Below, piece after piece: positions 60,401 through 61,949 of a DNA stretch of 64,000 bases (position 1 is the stretch's first letter; each line of letters starts with the position of its first letter). The position numbers were made by a program, and so were the translations under genes. Source of the DNA: Arbacia lixula (lineage: Eukaryota; Echinodermata; Echinoidea; Arbacioida; Arbaciidae); the NCBI GenBank assembly GCA_963669155.1, contig OZ022587.1, positions 3,113,179-3,177,178 on the forward strand, read 5' to 3'. The notes under the pieces are model-generated. The model had not been told where the DNA came from and ran no database searches. It was given only the letters and a program-made list of their open reading frames with translations.

Positions 60401-60546
60401 CATTTACAACAGAACATATTTTTATAATTTGTTTTTGTTTTTACCTTCTATTTCACAGAAAGCTCCCTGGAATCCTTGTTGACACAGGCAGAACCCATCC
60501 AGACAGTGACCACCATTGATGCACTCCGGAAGACACTCAGAAAGAG
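11107..60546 (-). CDS. Kielin/chordin-like multidomain secreted protein (EGF-Ig-EGF-VWC-VWD), 38 exons, 5' incomplete
   Basis: Thirty-eight exons with GT-AG borders join in phase to about 1,617 codons before TAG at 11107-11109. The order is EGF x5, Ig (two exons), EGF x3, calcium-binding EGF x2, VWC x14, VWD (three exons), C8 (two exons), TIL. The VWC array followed by VWD-C8-TIL is typical of KCP, BMPER and Crossveinless-2, extracellular modulators of BMP signalling. The EGF/Ig front half is unlike the KCP and BMPER I know. The last nucleotides of the VWD supply the Arg codon split with C8. The start codon and signal peptide were not found; upstream exons are probably beyond 60.5 kb or outside the window. 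VWC intron phases are regular: whole-domain exons 1-1, half-domain exons 1-0 and 0-1, fused exons 0-0. That suggests growth by exon duplication. Ligand and function are inferred from family only. Confidence 0.85.
11959..12139 (-). CDS. C8 domain, second exon
   Basis: Phase 0-1. It encodes [40 protein letters not shown] and [13 protein letters not shown]. The motif F-x-x-C-x-x-D-x-C is a C8 hallmark. Confidence 0.88.
12840..13008 (-). CDS. C8 domain, first exon
   Basis: Phase 2-0. It encodes [20 protein letters not shown], then [12 protein letters not shown] and REECGILK, the C8 signature (EECGIL). Confidence 0.85.
13341..13394 (+). mobile_element. 5'-truncated LINE end with GATA tail
   Basis: GCCTACGTCCCTGGATATGG, then CACTTTAGATAGATAG, matches the 3' end of the LINE at 44.35-44.71 kb, including the GATA tail. 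Only about 50 bp remain. Confidence 0.6.
13495..13642 (-). CDS. VWD domain, last exon
   Basis: Phase 1-2. It encodes [20 protein letters not shown] and [28 protein letters not shown] is the conserved VWD C-G-L-C-G-x-x-N/D-G segment. The exon splits the Arg codon with the next exon. Confidence 0.92.
13680..14140. repeat. Purine-rich GGA/GAA tract (pyrimidine tract of the intron)
   Basis: It is nearly pure A/G on the + strand with short GGAGGA and GAAGAA runs. Long ORFs over it on the - strand read Ser/Leu/Phe/Pro-rich and are artefacts of composition. Confidence 0.85.
14150..14324 (-). CDS. VWD domain, middle exon
   Basis: Phase 0-1. It encodes [40 protein letters not shown] and [13 protein letters not shown]. 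The intron after it (13643-14149) is a long GGA/GAA-rich tract on the + strand. Confidence 0.9.
14930..15051 (-). CDS. VWD domain, first exon
   Basis: Phase 1-0. It encodes [20 protein letters not shown], then [20 protein letters not shown], the classic VWD start. It contains GDPH, the Asp-Pro motif at which related VWD domains (MUC2, BMPER/CV2, RGM) are known to be cleaved. Confidence 0.92.
15382..15433 (-). CDS. VWC 14, short final exon
   Basis: Phase 0-1, only 52 nt. It encodes [17 protein letters not shown] with the closing CC-x-x-C. The acceptor GTCTTCCCAG and donor CCAA|GTAAGT fit, and its phase fits both neighbours. Confidence 0.8.
15809..15945 (-). CDS. VWC 14, first part
   Basis: Phase 1-0. 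It encodes [33 protein letters not shown] and [12 protein letters not shown]. It extends further into the domain than other 1-0 exons; only the last cysteines are in the next exon. Confidence 0.85.
16147..16184. repeat. Interstitial telomere-like repeat (TTAGGG)
   Basis: GGTTAGGGTTAGGGTTAG, then AGTAAGGGTTAGG, four to five imperfect units. Confidence 0.7.
16419..16533 (-). CDS. VWC 13, second half
   Basis: Phase 0-1. It encodes [27 protein letters not shown] and QGPVDN. Donor AACA|GTGAGT. Confidence 0.85.
17346..17573. mobile_element. Palindromic MITE, family A copy 2 (internally deleted)
   Basis: It starts TTTAAAGGGCATATACTGTA and jumps directly to the central CAAATCCTCAAAATGTTCGG; the left arm is mostly lost. 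The right arm is intact and ends CCCAGTACAGTATATGCCC. Confidence 0.7.
17614..17802 (-). CDS. VWC 12 second half fused to VWC 13 first half
   Basis: Phase 0-0, 189 nt. It encodes [25 protein letters not shown], then [17 protein letters not shown] and CTNCTCN. Three partial copies of its 5' half with acceptor sites lie upstream in the intron at 17.9-18.3 kb. This is the only copy that continues through CCPSC to a donor. Confidence 0.9.
17785..18290 (-). repeat. Tandem array of exon 5' edge and acceptor, about 155-bp units
   Basis: The word CAGTGCAxAGTAGCTCTCC recurs at 17781, 17945, 18099 and 18253 (steps 164, 154, 154). The first belongs to the real exon; three intronic copies carry an acceptor-like site and the first part of the exon ([17 protein letters not shown]), then break at the same point, near GAGAGC. 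Confidence 0.85.
18331..18535. repeat. G-rich GGT/GGGGT microsatellite
   Basis: About 200 bp of GGTGG, GGGGGTGG and GGCGGC words with many runs of three or more G on the + strand; the transcript of the - gene is C-rich here. It directly follows the exon-edge array. ORFs across it are low-complexity. Confidence 0.9.
19114..19211 (-). CDS. VWC 12, first half
   Basis: Phase 1-0. It encodes [20 protein letters not shown] and SSCLCM. The acceptor GATATATAG has a weak pyrimidine tract, but the phase and cysteines fit. Confidence 0.8.
19902..20084 (-). CDS. VWC 11, whole domain in one exon
   Basis: Phase 1-1, 183 nt. It encodes [33 protein letters not shown] and [12 protein letters not shown] is a possible glycosylation site. 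Confidence 0.9.
20821..20914 (-). CDS. VWC 10, second half
   Basis: Phase 0-1. It encodes [20 protein letters not shown] and DGECCASCR. Acceptor GTCATCTTCAG, donor CGAG|GTATGG. Confidence 0.85.
21382..21561 (-). CDS. VWC 9 second half fused to VWC 10 first half
   Basis: Phase 0-0, 180 nt. It encodes [27 protein letters not shown], then [16 protein letters not shown] and CTTCRCI. Confidence 0.9.
21668..22200 (-). repeat. Four degenerate copies of an exon 3' edge and donor
   Basis: Each copy resembles about 22930-23035 (end of exon 22980-23159 and the start of its intron): GTACCAAGTGxAACATACCC, AATAAACTCACAAAGCATTC and CCTGGTACCxTTGGTG recur. Copies 1, 3 and 4 keep a GTGAG/GTAAG donor on the - strand; copy 2 has lost it. 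Confidence 0.75.
22980..23159 (-). CDS. VWC 8 second half fused to VWC 9 first half
   Basis: Phase 0-0, 180 nt. It encodes [25 protein letters not shown], then [16 protein letters not shown] and CRSCECF. Four degenerate copies of its 3' edge lie in the next intron at 21.67-22.20 kb. Confidence 0.9.
23640..23925 (+). mobile_element. LINE 3' end: reverse-transcriptase C-terminus and TAA-type tail
   Basis: The translation fits the LINE ORF2 C-terminus: [14 protein letters not shown], then [10 protein letters not shown]. It is followed by GCGCTTTGGGCCTTATGGG and an ATAA/TAA tail. It ends next to the donor of exon 23933-24024. Confidence 0.7.
23933..24024 (-). CDS. VWC 8, first half
   Basis: Phase 1-0. 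It encodes [20 protein letters not shown] and CQECTCL. A LINE 3' end with a TAA-type tail lies almost directly behind the donor (about 23640-23925). Confidence 0.85.
24093..24428. mobile_element. Palindromic MITE, family A copy 3 (full length)
   Basis: Both arms are present: AAAGGGCATATACTGTACTG at the left and CTAGTACAGTATAGGCCCTTT-like sequence at the right. The arms run about 150 bp around an ATTAATGATTAATGATTTG centre. Flanking TTA/TA may be the target duplication. Confidence 0.75.
24519..24818 (-). repeat. Three 100-bp tandem units ending at a splice donor
   Basis: Units 24519-24618, 24619-24718 and 24719-24818 share GTTACATCATCATATAATAA, AGAACTTTCCTGTAATGTTA and GCTxTACCTGCA. The last unit contains the real donor of exon 24816-24912; the other two carry CTGCAG|GTAxAGC copies 100 and 200 bp downstream in the transcript. 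Confidence 0.88.
24816..24912 (-). CDS. VWC 7, second half
   Basis: Phase 0-1. It encodes [20 protein letters not shown] and AGECCPSCA. The donor region TGCAG|GTAGAGC is repeated at 100-bp steps in the adjoining intron. Confidence 0.85.
25428..25510 (-). CDS. VWC 7, first half
   Basis: Phase 1-0. It encodes [20 protein letters not shown] and CKTCHCD. Donor TGAT|GTGAGT. Confidence 0.85.
25780..25862. repeat. Interstitial telomere-like repeat (CCCTAA)
   Basis: Degenerate AACCCTAAACCTAACCCTGA-type units, about twelve in number. An ORF across it is an artefact. Confidence 0.75.
26040..26435. repeat. CT-rich tract with a GT microsatellite
   Basis: It is polypyrimidine on +, with a (TG)n run at about 26330-26353 and CTCTGTCTCTC runs. 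No gene. Confidence 0.85.
26452..26625 (-). CDS. VWC 6, whole domain in one exon
   Basis: Phase 1-1, 174 nt. It encodes [33 protein letters not shown] and [10 protein letters not shown]. The following intron starts with a long purine-rich run (CT-rich on +, about 26040-26430). Confidence 0.9.
27308..27401 (-). CDS. VWC 5, second half
   Basis: Phase 0-1. It encodes [20 protein letters not shown] and RGQCCPDCN. Acceptor TTTGCACACAG, donor AATG|GTGAGA. Confidence 0.85.
28137..28334 (-). CDS. VWC 4 second half fused to VWC 5 first half
   Basis: Phase 0-0, 198 nt. It encodes [16 protein letters not shown], then PGECCPKC closing VWC 4, then [17 protein letters not shown] and CLTCSCL opening VWC 5. 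This fused type recurs at 22980, 21382 and 17614. Confidence 0.9.
28744..28829 (-). CDS. VWC 4, first half
   Basis: Phase 1-0. It encodes [20 protein letters not shown] and DCNVCMCT. Acceptor TTTTTTGACAG, donor CACT|GTGAGT. Confidence 0.85.
28940..29180. repeat. Dispersed repeat, pair of 58742-58972
   Basis: The two segments share TGCATAATCTG, ATTACTGCAGT, CCATGACAAATC and GTGAGCAACAG in the same order and orientation, diverged throughout. Confidence 0.55.
29309..29396 (-). CDS. VWC 3, second half
   Basis: Phase 0-1. It encodes [20 protein letters not shown] and EGDCCQTCE, with the terminal CC-x-x-C. NIT is a possible glycosylation site. Confidence 0.85.
29771..29895. repeat. Compound GGAT/AGAT microsatellite
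   Basis: (GGAT)n, then (AGATGGAT)n, then (AGAT)n. It ends about 20 bp from the donor of exon 29914-29996. Confidence 0.95.
29914..29996 (-). CDS. VWC 3, first half
   Basis: Phase 1-0. It encodes [20 protein letters not shown] and CATCICE. The exon ends at the border of the two VWC subdomains. A GATG/GATA microsatellite lies about 20 bp beyond the donor. Confidence 0.85.
30445..30627 (-). CDS. VWC 2, whole domain in one exon
   Basis: Phase 1-1, 183 nt. It runs [36 protein letters not shown] and ends [11 protein letters not shown] is a possible N-glycosylation site. Confidence 0.9.
31030..31048. repeat. Poly-C run of about 19
   Basis: It is a homopolymer 25 bp from the donor of exon 31073-31186 (poly-G in the transcript). 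Confidence 0.95.
31073..31186 (-). CDS. VWC 1, incomplete (first subdomain only)
   Basis: Phase 1-1, 114 nt. It encodes [20 protein letters not shown] and [18 protein letters not shown]. The first VWC subdomain with C-x-x-C-x-C is present, but the usual terminal CC-x-x-C is missing. The next exon starts a new VWC in phase, and no intervening exon is visible. Confidence 0.75.
31586..31714 (-). CDS. Calcium-binding EGF exon 2
   Basis: Phase 1-1, 129 nt. It starts DIDEC, contains [10 protein letters not shown], and ends [13 protein letters not shown]. It is the link between the EGF and VWC blocks. Confidence 0.9.
32025..32144 (-). CDS. Calcium-binding EGF exon 1
   Basis: Phase 1-1, 120 nt. It starts DINEC, the calcium-binding EGF signature, and contains [10 protein letters not shown], which fits the Asp/Asn beta-hydroxylation consensus. 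It ends [13 protein letters not shown]. Confidence 0.9.
32457..32552 (-). CDS. EGF-like exon 8
   Basis: Phase 1-1, 96 nt. It encodes [20 protein letters not shown] and [11 protein letters not shown]; six cysteines. Confidence 0.85.
32762..33292. mobile_element. MITE family B copy 1
   Basis: Terminal inverted repeats: CTTTAAAGACAGCCCGTCCC at the left; AAAGGTACGGACAATCTTTA at the right. At the centre, 33114-33138 is a 25-base palindrome, TTTTTTCGTA-G-TACGAAAAAA with two more pairs each side. It lies between EGF exons 7 and 8 and has no ORF. Confidence 0.7.
33596..33706 (-). CDS. EGF-like exon 7
   Basis: Phase 1-1, 111 nt. It encodes [20 protein letters not shown] and [16 protein letters not shown]; six cysteines. 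Confidence 0.85.
34061..34159 (-). CDS. EGF-like exon 6
   Basis: Phase 1-1, 99 nt, acceptor TGTTCCTAG, donor TCTA|GTAAGT. It encodes [20 protein letters not shown] and [12 protein letters not shown]. It follows the Ig domain across the minisatellite intron. Confidence 0.85.
34240..34646. repeat. Degenerate repeats and a 15-bp tandem run
   Basis: Three copies of a segment with CTCCATTAAxGCAAGGxTTC-like sequence occur near 34257, 34380 and 34583. Between them about six units of AGTAATCTATTGCAT lie at about 34436-34526. They precede the 45-bp array. Confidence 0.65.
34647..36372 (-). repeat. 45-bp minisatellite, about 38 units, nearly all carrying a 5' splice site copy
   Basis: On - each unit reads TTCATACTGCGTAAGTAATC, then TCATGCGTTTGAGATTGTAT, then CACTG. 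It starts at the real donor of the second Ig exon (36371-36372). AATCTCA and TGAGATT form a 7-bp stem just after GTAAGT. Two units carry a 9-bp duplication of GTGATACAA (about 35062 and 36331); GTGATAC/GTCATAC variants are mixed. Units toward 34.65 kb are more diverged. Since 45 is a multiple of 3, the array is open in one frame ([15 protein letters not shown] repeated) but that is not a gene. Confidence 0.95.
36373..36513 (-). CDS. Ig-like domain, second exon
   Basis: Phase 1-1, 141 nt. It encodes [20 protein letters not shown] and [25 protein letters not shown] is the Ig strand-F motif (D-x-G-x-Y-x-C) and NYT a possible glycosylation site. The donor ACTGC|GTAAGT is copied about 38 times in the adjoining intron array. 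Confidence 0.9.
36882..37040 (-). CDS. Ig-like domain, first exon
   Basis: Phase 1-1, 159 nt. It encodes [35 protein letters not shown] and [12 protein letters not shown]. The first Ig cysteine (AIVCEV) and the core Trp (PQWF) are present; the second cysteine is in the next exon. Confidence 0.85.
37041..38850. other. Intron between EGF 5 and the Ig domain
   Basis: AT-rich, with no exon recognised. Part of it (about 37790-37860) is weakly similar to 33300-33370, so old repeats are likely. Confidence 0.5.
38851..38949 (-). CDS. EGF-like exon 5
   Basis: Phase 1-1, 99 nt, acceptor CCCTCAG, donor AGAG|GTATGT. It encodes [20 protein letters not shown] and [12 protein letters not shown]; six cysteines. 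Confidence 0.85.
39240..39450. repeat. Three tandem units of about 72 bp
   Basis: GACAATTTGATAATTAGGCA, then ATAATTTCTTTGGCTTTCAT, recurs starting near 39240, 39311 and 39383. Confidence 0.8.
39785..39883 (-). CDS. EGF-like exon 4
   Basis: Phase 1-1, 99 nt, acceptor CTCTTACAG, donor AGAC|GTAAGT. It encodes [20 protein letters not shown] and [15 protein letters not shown] is a possible N-glycosylation site. Confidence 0.85.
40229..40327 (-). CDS. EGF-like exon 3
   Basis: Phase 1-1, 99 nt, acceptor GGGCACAG, donor AGAA|GTAAGA. It encodes [20 protein letters not shown] and [12 protein letters not shown]; six cysteines. Confidence 0.85.
40520..40640. repeat. G/GA-rich simple repeat
   Basis: GGGGGAGAGG and TAGGGGTAGG runs on the + strand. 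ORFs here are low-complexity. Confidence 0.85.
41438..42162. mobile_element. Inverted-repeat DNA element, about 725 bp
   Basis: The left end CAGGGATGTGTTAGGAAGGA is complementary to the right end CCTTTCCTAACACATCCCTG. A second inverted pair lies inside (CCCATGCGCGGCACCGTC at about 41557; CGGTGCCACGCATGGG at about 42101). No transposase ORF. Confidence 0.7.
44350..44710 (+). mobile_element. LINE 3' fragment (ORF2 C-terminus) with GATA tail
   Basis: The 91-codon stretch from 44394 reads [33 protein letters not shown] and ends YVSGYRT. This is the typical C-terminal tail of endonuclease/reverse-transcriptase LINEs. TAG and a (GATA)n tail follow at 44667-44710. Confidence 0.8.
46225..46585. repeat. 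Three degenerate copies of a repeat
   Basis: ATTTCAAGTATGAACAGAAC, then TCCTGTTTACCCTCCTTGAA and AACAAAAGxGCA, recurs around 46255, 46350 and 46530. Confidence 0.6.
47152..47300. repeat. Tandem duplication of about 76 bp
   Basis: TTGTAACTTAATTTGCCCAT, then AATTTC, recurs, each time after CTCCCA-GAAAAAAAA. Confidence 0.75.
48360..48960. repeat. GA-rich microsatellite with CA runs
   Basis: (GA)n and GAGAGG words, densest at about 48478-48604, with (AC)n runs near 48862 and 48933. The long Ser/Leu-rich ORFs on - are artefacts. Confidence 0.92.
49595..49693 (-). CDS. EGF-like exon 2
   Basis: Phase 1-1, 99 nt. It encodes [20 protein letters not shown] and [13 protein letters not shown]; six cysteines. 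The acceptor is CTCTATCCAG, and a 112-bp tandem array begins right behind it. It sits alone between introns of about 9.3 and 10.8 kb. Confidence 0.8.
49700..50340. repeat. 112-bp tandem array, about 5.6 units, with 224-bp dimer order
   Basis: GAGACCAG recurs at 49739, 49851, 49963, 50075, 50187 and 50299, always 112 apart. Units alternate between two types (GTACC/AGTGTTAGC and GTATC/GCGTTAGC), so the period is partly 224 bp. It begins next to the acceptor of EGF exon 2. Confidence 0.88.
51584..51957. repeat. Tandem duplication, about 200-bp offset
   Basis: GCATTAATTGGAGCAATTAA, then ACACAAATAGCAAATTCCTT, recurs near 51692 and 51893, with upstream CTTTGCACACG/TTTTGCACACG and CAGCTGGAAA. Confidence 0.75.
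52770..53330. repeat. Degenerate tandem repeat, units of about 120-140 bp
   Basis: AGCTGTGATAGCA, CATCAATTCATxAG, TTTTCTTGCTACTT and GTTGGACTACTGCT recur in the same order four times or so. Confidence 0.6.
54220..54260. repeat. Poly-G and poly-C runs in hairpin order
   Basis: About 13 G, an 18-base spacer, then 10 C. Other C runs lie at about 53948, 54513, 54624 and 54250. Confidence 0.85.
55207..55711. mobile_element. MITE family B copy 2, inverted relative to copy 1
   Basis: Over about 500 bp it is the reverse complement of 32762-33270, including the 25-base palindrome (55338-55362) and the AAAAAGGGACGGGCTGTCTT end. Its other terminus is lost. Confidence 0.75.
56360..56702. mobile_element. 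MITE family B relative, short form
   Basis: The ends CTTTAAAAGGTAGCCCGTCC and AAAAGGGACGGGCCATCTTT are inverted repeats like those of family B. The centre (56521-56537) is TTTTCGT-ACC-ACGAAAA. The interior otherwise differs. Confidence 0.65.
56915..57480. repeat. CT-rich microsatellite with poly-C runs
   Basis: Long (CT)n, CTTTCT and poly-C runs (about 56921 and 57401). The Ser/Leu-rich ORFs on + are artefacts of composition. Confidence 0.92.
57833..57905. repeat. Dispersed repeat fragment, pair of about 31935-32010
   Basis: Both share AATGATAG/AATAATAG, GGATTACAACACAA/CAATTACAACACAA and ATGGGACT, in the same orientation. Confidence 0.4.
58742..58972. repeat. Dispersed repeat, pair of 28940-29180
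   Basis: It contains GCATAATCTGCTGTACTGAC, GTTACTGCAGTACCATGACA and GTGAGCAACAG, in the same order as the other copy. Confidence 0.55.
59677..60229. mobile_element. Long-TIR element, 553 bp with arms of about 150 bp
   Basis: The left end CTTAAAGGGTTACTAAATTA is the exact complement of the right end TAATTTAGTAACCCTTTAAG. The arms stay complementary through GTGGATAATTTTACATAGAT and AAAATGAGACTTCATTG to the ACGTCAC/GTGACGT region. No transposase ORF. Confidence 0.85.
60445..60546 (-). CDS. EGF-like exon 1 (most 5' exon found)
   Basis: The acceptor is TCTCTGCAG and the donor is GAAG|GTAAAA, phase 1-1. It encodes [12 protein letters not shown], then [19 protein letters not shown], a six-cysteine short EGF of the tenascin/TIE/WIF style. 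A diverged copy of its 5' edge lies just upstream at about 60636-60695. Confidence 0.8.
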
Positions 60547-61075
60547 CTGCAGAGAGAGAGAAGATAAAGAACAATTGCATCATGACTCATGAGGATCATC
60601 TGACATAGCGACCAATGTTATAGACATAGGAGGATCTGCTATGCAGTGACACCCATCGATGCATTCTGAAAGACACTTGGAGCCAGCTGCAAAGAACATA
60701 AAAAAACTTTGAAACACAATTTACAATGTGTTAGCAGCATGAGGGGCACCTGACATAGCAACTGCTACTACCTGAAGTTGTGTGGATCACTGTGGTTACT
60801 GTATTCTAGAAGATCTTAATAGAGAAGACAGAGAAGTTGAATAATAAATTAGGACACCCCTTGAGTAAAGATTAAACGATATGACTATTCCACAAGGATC
60901 ATCTGATATAGCGACAAGCATTACATGACAATGTATTGACCAATGGGTTCTGGAGAAGAGTCTGTCAGAGGTTGAGAGAATGTAAGCGATAGTTGTATTA
61001 CACAATGAGCATCTGGTATCGCGGCAACCATTTCATGAAGACGTGCAAATCACCTTCTCCCAGGTTCTATTATCA
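60547..61075 (-). repeat. Degenerate array of about 110-150 bp units with a copy of an EGF exon edge
   Basis: AxCATCTGACATAGCGACxA recurs near 60596, 60747, 60897 and 61008. The unit at 60636-60695 also carries a diverged copy of the exon start: TTGCAG, then AAGTGTCTTTCAGAATGCAT, against CTGCAG and GAGTGTCTTCCGGAGTGCAT in the real exon. Confidence 0.65.
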
Positions 61076-61658
61076 CATGTCAGAAAAGAAAATGACAGTG
61101 TACGTGTAGATTTAGTACTCATAGGACACTCCTTAAATGGATATATTGAGACCTGAATGTACAAATACCATTCATTCATATTTTTTCATACATTATTCTT
61201 GCAATATTATCACCTTGTTTCACACATTCCTCATTTATACCTTTAAGTGTCAAGTCTGAAATATGAAAAACTATCTGTCTTGTTTTGTTTATTGTATATT
61301 TACTCATCAAAAAGTTACAAATGTATTGATCTTTTGCATTTCGTATTCTACGTTGGCCCCAAGTCACATGGAAAATATGAATTTAACCTAGTCTGAATTC
61401 TTGAAATTAAATCAACTAGGTAGATTGTAGCTTAATTTGTAACAGAAGAATAGTTACAGTGAATGTATGATATAGAGGTTAACAATTTACATTGCAGGTT
61501 TGATTTTGTGGCCTAATCCTAGGTTGAATTCACAATTCATCGTGATATTAAGCCAATGATATCACATTTTCCATGCAAAAGATTTTCAGCTTTGCAGGAC
61601 CTTGGATGGCACCATGGTAAAGGTAACAACACTTTATCAGCAAAGGAAGCAGATGTAA

Positions 61659-61949
61659 GTATAAATAGGTAAGTTTATAGCTAATACACTACAGCTCAAA
61701 GGAATTGGCATAGGGAAAGGGAAAGTAAAGAAAAGGAAGGGGACGCAGTTTCAAATCGTGGTAAATTTTGTCCAGTTCAGCATGAAACATGATGCATTAG
61801 CCTAAAAAGCATCATGTTTCATGCTGAACAGGAAAAAATATGCCACGGTTTAAAACTGCGGCTCCTTCCCTTTCTTCCCTTTCACTTTCCCTATGCCAAT
61901 TCCTTTGAGCTGTAGTGTGAGTATAAATAGGTAAGTTTTATAGCTAATA
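61659..61949. mobile_element. Hairpin element (61686-61918) flanked by 28-bp direct repeats
   Basis: ACACTACAGCTCAAAGGAAT at the left is complementary to ATTCCTTTGAGCTGTAGTGT at the right. The arms continue about 110 bp to GTTCAGCATGAAACATGATG facing CATCATGTTTCATGCTGAAC with a 13-base loop. Outside lie direct repeats GTATAAATAGGTAAGTTTAT plus AGCTAATA (61659-61686 and 61921-61949, one T longer). Confidence 0.85.

Larger units (their letters stand above)
49694..60444. other. 10.8-kb intron between EGF 1 and EGF 2
   Basis: It contains the 112-bp array, duplications at 51.6-51.95 and 52.77-53.33 kb, C/G homopolymers (53.95, 54.2-54.6 kb), two family B elements, a long CT tract (56.9-57.5 kb) and a long-TIR element (59.68-60.23 kb). 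No further EGF exon is recognised. Confidence 0.55.
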
